Shown one piece after another: positions 1 through 5,212 of a stretch of 5,212 nt of DNA. The notes below the pieces were generated by a model. The model had not been told where the DNA came from and did not search any database. It saw nothing but the letters and a program-made list of their open reading frames with translations. Location: positions 1 through 5,212 of the forward strand of contig DFGG01000124.1 in NCBI GenBank assembly GCA_002371695.1, given 5' to 3'. Every line of letters begins with the position of its first letter. Position 1 is the first letter of the stretch. Origin of the DNA: a bacterium UBA3756 (GTDB taxonomy: Bacteria; Bacteroidota; Bacteroidia; Bacteroidales; Bacteroidaceae). The position numbers and the translations under genes are program-made.

Positions 1-233
1 TGGAACAACTGACACTCCTGTTGGAGAAGATGGCCCAGAAACCACAGCCTCAGCCAGCCAAGGTTCGCAACTATGCCATGGCCTGCAAGCCTCAGGGCGT
101 GCGTCTGGCTTGGGAGTGCAACTTCAAGCATGCTCTCCATTCCAGTCCTTGCGGTTGTGCCAAGCCTCAGTTGGGTGGCAAATGGATTATACTCGGAAAG
201 AATTCACGTAAAGAAATTAAAGACGATAAATAA
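1..233 (+). CDS. C-terminal part of an unidentified protein (5' truncated by the window)
   Basis: The frame that ends in TAA at 231-233 is open back to the first base of the window (first full codon at 3), so this is the tail of a longer gene; the TTG at 21 and ATG at 30 need not be starts. About 76 residues are visible. A Gln/Pro/Lys-rich linker is followed by a segment with four cysteines (codons at 84, 117, 150 and 156) and two histidines (129, 138), then a hydrophobic GGKWIILG stretch and a very basic/acidic end (KEIKDDK). The Cys/His cluster could bind a metal, but the spacing matches no zinc-finger family I can name. The tripeptide KPQ occurs three times. I do not recognise the protein. 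The main support for its being real is the TAATG overlap with the kinase gene, repeated at the next junction. In related kinase operons the neighbour is often a vWA-domain protein or a PP2C phosphatase, but nothing visible here identifies either. Confidence 0.68.
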   Translation, partial: EQLTLLLEKMAQKPQPQPAKVRNYAMACKPQGVRLAWECNFKHALHSSPCGCAKPQLGGKWIILGKNSRKEIKDDK

Positions 234-235
234 TG
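219..235 (+). promoter_or_regulatory. Coupled stop-start junction (TAATG) before the kinase gene
   Basis: The upstream TAA (231-233) and the kinase ATG (233-235) share one base, so a terminating ribosome can restart in place. The preceding AAAGACG (219-225) is the only purine-rich element near the start and may act as a weak ribosome-binding site; the region is otherwise A-rich. The same layout is found before the ATPase gene. Confidence 0.75.
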
Positions 236-3200
236 GGTACGCTGAGAACTCCTAACAATACACCGATGGATGAAAATCCCAATGTAGACCATACCATGCC
301 TGCGGATGACTCTACCGAACATACCCTCCGTCCGGCAGGCGGAATGCCGGTGGATGACTCCGTGATGTCTATGGACACTACAATCGTGCCAAACGGTGAT
401 ATCCCTGAACCAGAAGAGGCGGCAGGGGATTTTTTCATGTTGAAGGGCGTCAAGTACAAGAAGAAAGATGTGCTCAGTGAAAATTCTGGTGAGGCACAGG
501 TCTACTTGGTAGAGCGCGACGGCGAGGAATATGTCTTGAAGATCTATTATCCCTCATTCAATGTCAACAAGAAACTGCTCCAGACCATTTATAATTTTAA
601 GTTCGAGATGATAGTGACGCTTTTCGACTATGGCAAGACCTATGTCGACGGAAAGAGTCGCTTTTACGAACTGATGGAGTATCTGAGGGGTGGTACGATG
701 AGCGACTACAAGCTCAACGGCGACTTCAACAAGTTCCGCAGAATTGCCCTTCAGGCCTCTGCCGCGCTGGCCTATATCCACAGCAACAATATCCTGCATA
801 AGGATATCAAGCCCAGTAATTTCTTCTTCCGCGACAAAGAGCATACAGAAGTAGTCTTGGGCGACTTCGGTATATCGAGCTTGGTGGATGATGACGGAAA
901 GTCGCATCGCACGACACAGGCTCGTACTCCCATCTATGCAGCACCAGAGATGTATACCGACGTGATTGATGGCGTGGTGGAAATCTCTCCCTCGGCCGAT
1001 TTCTATTCCTTGGGCATCACTCTGATGGCCTTGTGGCTGGGGGGTAATCCGATGAGTAGCAACGAACGCGTGATGATGCGCCAGAAGAATGAGGGGCGTC
1101 TGCCTCATCTGAATGAACTGCCTGAGCGGGTGAGGATGATTGTGCAGGGTATGACGGTGGTCAATCCTGCGAATCGCTGGGGATATGATGAGGTGGAGAA
1201 ATGGTTCGAAGGTGAGAGCCCGAAGGTCGACTTGAGTTCTCCGTTCCTGAGATACAAGAGCTTCATCGTGGATCCGGACAAGAATCTTGTAGCCGACAAC
1301 ATCCACGAACTGGTGCCCCTGCTGCTTGACAACGAGAAGCTGGCCATCGGATATCTCTATAATGGTCGCATTACTTCCTGGCTGGAGCAGTGCGGCAACG
1401 AGAAACTTAGCACCATCGTCAAGGATATCGTGGTCAACAAATACCCCGTTGACCAGCATGCCGGTCTGATGGCGTCCGTCTATACGATGGAGCCTACTTA
1501 CCCCTATAGGAATATCAAGGGTGAACTTTGCGACGACGTGCATAGCATCGCCATCTCTCTGCTGAGTTACATGGAGGAATATGGCATGCTGTTGGCCAAC
1601 CCCAACGACTCCTTGTTCCTCTATCTGGAGTCGCATACGAAGTGTAATATCAAGCGTCTGCGTTCCTATTTCGCTCCATCCGATCATTTCGATACCCATG
1701 TGGCAGTGATGAAGCTGGTCTATGAGATAGACCCCGACATCGCCCTGTTGAGCAAGTATCCATCATCGTCACTTCCTGATATTGTCAGGACATTCGGCAA
1801 GGAGAAGCTGACTGACGATGATTGGCACTGCCTGACAGACGGTCGTCTGCTTGCATGGATGTACAGCCACGAGGATCAGATGGCTTGTGAGAGTCTTCGC
1901 ATACTGACGAAAGATCAGCCCTATTCAGAGGCGTTGGCTTATAAGGTGCTCTACAATCTGGACCGTGACGCTGCCTACGACCTCCGTTATGCCAACACGC
2001 CGATGAGGGTGGGAGAGTTGCTTCGTGAGCGTTTGAAGAATGCAGAGCATCTGTCAGATGCAGACTTCATCAAGGAGATGTCTGATATCATTGACAAGAA
2101 TGGGCGTTTCTTCTATTTCGCTCAGTTGCATGGCTGGGCTGAGATACTCAGCGAAGCCAATCATTGTTTTGATTTCAATAGCGAGGAGAACAAAGAGCGC
2201 CTGGGGGCCTATGACGCGAAGACGGCCGTGTATCGTTTCTGCCGTATCCTGGGTGTTACACCTGTCTACCTCCTGCCTGATGGCACAGAACTGACGGATG
2301 GCCGTGAAATCGACTCGCGTAACTTCACCCAGATTCGCAATGAGATGCGCAACGGCTCGTTCAACCAGTGGCTCTCCGTGTTCTATCACGAAGATCCCTT
2401 CGCCGACTTCTCTGCTGAATATGCCTATGAGCATACGCTTGAGGAGTGGCTGAAGGTGCTGGGCAAGATAGACAGTACGCAGACTTACTATAAGAGGTTT
2501 ATGGATGCCCGCGAAGAGACAGCCACGAGGGTTAAAAACGTCCGTGACAGCTGGGTCCGGGCCCGTGGCAAGGAGAATGCGTGGCGCATGGCTTTCTATG
2601 GCCTGTCCGGTCTGTGGATCTTGCTCGTGCTGATATTTGGCGTGAAAGACCGTACTTTCCTCCTGGAGCACTCATTCTTGTGCATTGGACTTCCGTTGGG
2701 AGGTATGACGGGTATTATCGTGGCAACGCGAGCTTACTTCCGTGGGTATGATTTCTTCTTCTCATTCCTATGGGGATTGTTGGGAGCCCTGTCGTCTATT
2801 ATACCTATTTATATATTTAAGTATATGGATCAGTCGCATCCTGGTTTCTTCAGCCTGACTGTAGTCATCATCTCCCTGATCTATATGCTCATCTGCCATC
2901 TGACTGACTTCAGGGGAGACCAGAAGGCTGACAATAAGCTGATAACTGAAGTGCTCGACAATGACATCAAGTCCAGCCTGCTCGAGCCGTTGTATTATAC
3001 GTTCAAGACCAAGTCGTACCGCTTCAAGGGCTCTAAGTTCGGACTGCTCGACGATGTCACTGACCAGGTTCACTCCATCAGTGGCGAGAGCGTACTCCAC
3101 TATGTGCTGTGGACGATATTGGTTGCCATCTTCGTAGTTGATTTTATCGTCTATAGTCCGAGTCTGCTGAATGTCAGCAACCCTGATATCGATGGTATTC

Positions 3201-3250
3201 GGTTCACCCCGTCAGAGATGATCCAGCAATTAGAAAAAGACGTTGAATAA
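233..3250 (+). CDS. Large membrane-anchored Ser/Thr protein kinase with a repeat-bearing middle region
   Basis: This is a 1005-residue protein, predicted to phosphorylate Ser/Thr on cytoplasmic targets. Residues 1-65 are acidic, Thr-rich and probably disordered. The kinase domain spans about 70-325: ATP-binding Lys103 (VLKIYY), catalytic loop HKDIKPSN at 189-196 with Asp191 and Asn196, DFG at 211-213, activation-segment APE at 237-239, Asp256 in SADFYSLG, and Arg315 in PANRW. The glycine loop (SENSGEAQVY, 82-91) is poorly conserved, and no obvious helix-C Glu is seen near 113-117. Residues 337-756 read as five diverged helical units (see the repeat entry). A basic linker (760-782) leads to hydrophobic segments at about 786-803, 811-832, 840-862, 872-892 and 953-976, so the kinase is probably cytoplasmic and tethered to the inner membrane. 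With five passes the last 30 residues would lie outside. The start at 233 is chosen because it overlaps the upstream stop; Met12 (266) is the only close in-frame alternative. The kinase call is firm; the substrate and ligand are unknown. Confidence 0.95.
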   Translation: MGTLRTPNNTPMDENPNVDHTMPADDSTEHTLRPAGGMPVDDSVMSMDTTIVPNGDIPEPEEAAGDFFMLKGVKYKKKDVLSENSGEAQVYLVERDGEEYVLKIYYPSFNVNKKLLQTIYNFKFEMIVTLFDYGKTYVDGKSRFYELMEYLRGGTMSDYKLNGDFNKFRRIALQASAALAYIHSNNILHKDIKPSNFFFRDKEHTEVVLGDFGISSLVDDDGKSHRTTQARTPIYAAPEMYTDVIDGVVEISPSADFYSLGITLMALWLGGNPMSSNERVMMRQKNEGRLPHLNELPERVRMIVQGMTVVNPANRWGYDEVEKWFEGESPKVDLSSPFLRYKSFIVDPDKNLVADNIHELVPLLLDNEKLAIGYLYNGRITSWLEQCGNEKLSTIVKDIVVNKYPVDQHAGLMASVYTMEPTYPYRNIKGELCDDVHSIAISLLSYMEEYGMLLANPNDSLFLYLESHTKCNIKRLRSYFAPSDHFDTHVAVMKLVYEIDPDIALLSKYPSSSLPDIVRTFGKEKLTDDDWHCLTDGRLLAWMYSHEDQMACESLRILTKDQPYSEALAYKVLYNLDRDAAYDLRYANTPMRVGELLRERLKNAEHLSDADFIKEMSDIIDKNGRFFYFAQLHGWAEILSEANHCFDFNSEENKERLGAYDAKTAVYRFCRILGVTPVYLLPDGTELTDGREIDSRNFTQIRNEMRNGSFNQWLSVFYHEDPFADFSAEYAYEHTLEEWLKVLGKIDSTQTYYKRFMDAREETATRVKNVRDSWVRARGKENAWRMAFYGLSGLWILLVLIFGVKDRTFLLEHSFLCIGLPLGGMTGIIVATRAYFRGYDFFFSFLWGLLGALSSIIPIYIFKYMDQSHPGFFSLTVVIISLIYMLICHLTDFRGDQKADNKLITEVLDNDIKSSLLEPLYYTFKTKSYRFKGSKFGLLDDVTDQVHSISGESVLHYVLWTILVAIFVVDFIVYSPSLLNVSNPDIDGIRFTPSEMIQQLEKDVE
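1241..2500 (+). repeat. Five diverged protein repeats of about 80 residues inside the kinase gene
   Basis: Kinase residues 337-756 can be laid out as five helical units. Each carries a 'head' motif close to LYNGRxxxWL and a 'tail' close to AxxxxVYxxDPxxPY. Clear heads are at 374-384 (YLYNGRITSWL), 534-543 (LTDGRLLAWM) and 705-714 (MRNGSFNQWL); weaker ones lie near 462-476 and 626-636. Tails lie at 408-428, 488-509, 565-586, 661-684 and 734-756, giving a pitch of 73-96 residues. A 'PY/PF ... G ... L' lead-in recurs at 337, 424 and 677. The repeats are visible in protein only; the DNA has diverged. The unit resembles helical segments I recall after kinase domains in other bacterial signalling proteins, but I cannot give it a family name. 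A scaffold or protein-binding solenoid is the likely role. Confidence 0.6.
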
Positions 3251-3252
3251 TG
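3236..3252 (+). promoter_or_regulatory. Coupled stop-start junction (TAATG) before the AAA+ ATPase gene
   Basis: The kinase TAA (3248-3250) overlaps the ATPase ATG (3250-3252) by one base. AAAGACG lies at 3236-3242, at the same distance from the start as in the first junction, and 15 of 17 bases are identical between the two sites. This fixes the ATPase start and implies translational coupling between kinase and ATPase. Confidence 0.78.
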
Positions 3253-5212
3253 ATTTGCGAACATTGTCATAAGGAAAACCGGAGCGTTGCCAAGTTTTGC
3301 AAGTGGTGCGGACAACCGTTGGTAAGCCAGAACCTGCTCGACAAGCTGGTAGGTCTGGATAGTGTCAAGCAACAGTTGAAGACCATCGTTGACACCTACG
3401 CCTTCCTGCGTTCCCGCAAGGATATTGCACAGGTGCGTATATCCGTCAATGCCATCATCGTCGGCGAGACGGGTACTGGCAAGACTGCCTTGGCCGAAAT
3501 CCTCCGTGATTATTTCTATCAGAATAAGATTATAGACAAGCCAAAGCTGACCATGGTCGATGCTGTCGACTATCAGCGCTTTGTCGACAAGTGGGATGAT
3601 AACATCAAGAAGGCGAAGAACGGTATTCTGTTCTTTGACAATGTTCAGAAACTCCTGCCTGACAAGTATTCCAATCAGGTGAATCCGCTCGACAAGCTCT
3701 TTGTCGAGATGGATAAGTGGGATGACAATCCTGTGGTGGTTATTTCCGGACTCCCCAAGGGTCTCGATGATTTCCTGGAGAGCAATCCCGCTGTGGCTAA
3801 CCGTTTCAAGTATACCTTCCGTCTGCCGACACCTAACTTTACTGAGCTGACAGACATCTGCAAACTGAGCCTCCGTACCCGCTATGGCATCTCCGACTTC
3901 TCCCCAGAGGCCGACGACCAGCTGAAGCGTTACTTCAAGTATCAGATCAAGATTAAGGATGAGACATTCGGCAATGCCCACCTGGCAATGAAGACTGCCG
4001 AGGATATCTTTACCCAGTTTATCAGCCGAGGTGCTACGGCCACTATCGTTGAGAAGAGCGATATCAAGGGATATGTTCCTGAGGAGCGTTCTGTGGAGGA
4101 TATTCTCAAGGATCTCGACAAGTATATCGGTATGGACGAGGTGAAGAGTGCCGTGCGTGAGATTGCCTATGCTGTGAAGAACAGCGTGGAGCGTGCCGAG
4201 CGCGGACTGGGCGAGCAGGAGAAGATGTCGATGCACATCATTCTGACAGGTAATCCCGGTACTGGAAAGACTACCATCGCCCGTAAGCTTGGCGAGATTC
4301 TCTCGTCTATTGGCTATCTCGACAGCGGACATGTCGTCGAGGTGGACCGTGCGAAGATGGTCAGCCCCTATCAGGGTGAGACGCCCAAGGTGGTGGATCG
4401 CTTATGCGACAAGGCGATGGGAGGAATCCTGTTTGTTGACGAAGCCTATACGCTGGCGCCTGTGAGCCAGGCCGGTGATCGTGACAATCAGGGAGCACAA
4501 GCTCTGGAGAAACTGATGAAGCGCATGGAGGACGACCGTGGGAAGTTTGTCGTCATCGCTGCCGGCTACCGTACGGAGATGGACAATCTGTTCCGTATCA
4601 ATCCGGGATTCCGCAGCCGTTTCAACTATTTCCTCAATATCGAGGACTACACTCCCGAGCAGCTCTATCAGATTATGCTTGTCTTTGCCAAGGACAAGAA
4701 ATACATCTTCTCCGAGCAGGCTGAGGCCTTGACGAAGAAGATGATCACCGAGATGTACAATTCGCGTGACAAGGACTTTGCCAACGGTCGCACCATGCGT
4801 TCGCTCTTCGACCAGATCTGCAAGAAGCAGGCCCAGCGCCTGCAGGGTGAGAGCATCTCGCAGATGAGCAATGAGGAACTGATGACCATCGAGGATCAGG
4901 ATATCCCGTATGAGGCCCCGCAGACAGTCGACTATACCGAATGTCTCAAGAAGCTCGACGGCCTTGTCGGACTCGGAGGCGTGAAGAAGGAAATCTCCAA
5001 CCTGGCAGCCTACTTGAACCTGCAGATCAAACGTGGCGAGACGAATACCTTCCAGGGCAAGCACTACGTCTTTACGGGTAATCCCGGAACGGGTAAGACA
5101 ACCGTCGCCCGTATTATGGCCGACGTGTTCAAGACCCTGGGTATTGTTTCTCGTGGACAACTTGTTGAGGCTGATCGTGCCAAACTTGTTGCTGGTTATT
5201 CTGGCCAGACGG
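3250..5212 (+). CDS. Zinc-ribbon AAA+ ATPase of the CbxX/CfxQ type with at least three AAA domains (3' truncated)
   Basis: The frame has no stop from ATG 3250 to the window end (654 codons plus one base), so the gene continues beyond. Residues 3-20 form a CxxC-x10-CxxC zinc ribbon. AAA1 (about 31-270) has Walker A GETGTGKT at 72-79, but its Walker B ends Asp130-Asn131 where Asp-Glu is expected. AAA2 (about 285-555) is complete: Walker A GNPGTGKT 334-341, pore-loop-like YQGET at 374-378, Walker B ILFVDEAYTL with Asp397-Glu398, AGY at 438-440, NPGFRSRF at 451-458 with candidate arginine fingers, and NGRTMR at 512-517 as sensor 2. AAA3 begins near 562, has Walker A GNPGTGKT 610-617 and a pore-loop-like YSGQT at 650-654, where the window ends. 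The GNPGTGKT, DEAYTL and NPGFxSRF set is typical of the CbxX/CfxQ family, which includes CbbX (Rubisco activase), SpoVK and the ESX ATPase EccA. Those hexameric machines remodel protein partners, so a remodelling role is likely; the partner is unknown. The start overlaps the kinase stop by one base. Confidence 0.93.
   Translation, partial: MICEHCHKENRSVAKFCKWCGQPLVSQNLLDKLVGLDSVKQQLKTIVDTYAFLRSRKDIAQVRISVNAIIVGETGTGKTALAEILRDYFYQNKIIDKPKLTMVDAVDYQRFVDKWDDNIKKAKNGILFFDNVQKLLPDKYSNQVNPLDKLFVEMDKWDDNPVVVISGLPKGLDDFLESNPAVANRFKYTFRLPTPNFTELTDICKLSLRTRYGISDFSPEADDQLKRYFKYQIKIKDETFGNAHLAMKTAEDIFTQFISRGATATIVEKSDIKGYVPEERSVEDILKDLDKYIGMDEVKSAVREIAYAVKNSVERAERGLGEQEKMSMHIILTGNPGTGKTTIARKLGEILSSIGYLDSGHVVEVDRAKMVSPYQGETPKVVDRLCDKAMGGILFVDEAYTLAPVSQAGDRDNQGAQALEKLMKRMEDDRGKFVVIAAGYRTEMDNLFRINPGFRSRFNYFLNIEDYTPEQLYQIMLVFAKDKKYIFSEQAEALTKKMITEMYNSRDKDFANGRTMRSLFDQICKKQAQRLQGESISQMSNEELMTIEDQDIPYEAPQTVDYTECLKKLDGLVGLGGVKKEISNLAAYLNLQIKRGETNTFQGKHYVFTGNPGTGKTTVARIMADVFKTLGIVSRGQLVEADRAKLVAGYSGQT

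Noticed and set aside
73..255. Small plus-strand open frame (60 codons) overlapping the start of the kinase gene
   Set aside because: It is in another frame from the open-ended upstream gene, runs into the kinase gene, and lacks a ribosome-binding site; the TAATG junction favours the other frame.
554..1699. Long open frame on the minus strand (about 381 codons) opposite the kinase gene
   Set aside because: It is fully antisense to the conserved kinase and repeat region. Its translation is rich in His, Ile, Leu and Gln with no recognisable domain, as expected for the complement of a codon-biased gene.
2054..2671. Minus-strand open frame (about 205 codons)
   Set aside because: It is antisense to the kinase repeat and membrane-approach region, with no recognisable domain or start signal.
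3151..4332. Long open frame on the minus strand (about 393 codons) opposite the ATPase gene
   Set aside because: It lies opposite the zinc ribbon, AAA1 and the Walker A of AAA2, which are unmistakable on the plus strand. The antisense frame has no domain signature and spans the kinase-ATPase junction.
4249..5100. Near-identical DNA at the two GNPGTGKT Walker A sites (4249-4272 and 5077-5100)
   Set aside because: The similarity is explained by the same conserved protein motif in AAA2 and AAA3; it is not a mobile or recombination repeat.
4402..5160. Minus-strand open frame (about 252 codons) opposite AAA2 and AAA3
   Set aside because: It is a shadow of the ATPase gene; the plus strand here carries the Walker B, arginine-finger and sensor-2 motifs of AAA2 and the Walker A of AAA3.

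Overview
The window is a slice of one tightly packed, plus-strand operon. It holds the 3' end of one gene, a complete gene for a very large membrane-anchored Ser/Thr protein kinase, and most of a gene for a multi-domain AAA+ ATPase of the CbxX/CfxQ (CbbX/SpoVK) type. The composition is near-balanced in G+C by eye. All visible stops are TAA, there are no strong Shine-Dalgarno sequences, and A-rich stretches precede the starts. This suggests a member of the Bacteroidota, perhaps Prevotella-like, but that is an inference from style and not from a marker gene.

Layout: positions 1-233 are the C-terminal part of an unidentified protein whose start lies outside the window. At 233 the stop of that gene and the start of the kinase gene share a base (TAATG). 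The kinase gene runs to 3250 (1005 codons). It encodes a short acidic, Thr-rich N-terminus, a kinase domain (about residues 70-325), a stretch of about 420 residues that reads as five diverged tandem units of about 80 residues, and a cluster of five hydrophobic segments at the C-terminus. At 3250 the same TAATG junction recurs and starts the ATPase gene. Its reading frame stays open to the end of the window (654 codons seen). The ATPase has an N-terminal four-cysteine zinc ribbon, a first AAA+ domain that looks catalytically degenerate, an intact second AAA+ domain, and the beginning of an intact-looking third.

How the genes may work together: one-base overlaps at both junctions, with a similar 17-base context at each, imply co-expression by coupled translation. 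The likely theme is a signalling module in which a membrane kinase acts together with a ring-forming AAA+ remodeller. The substrate, the trigger and the biological role cannot be read from this sequence. No RNA genes, mobile elements, CRISPR arrays, promoters or terminators were seen, and there is essentially no intergenic DNA.
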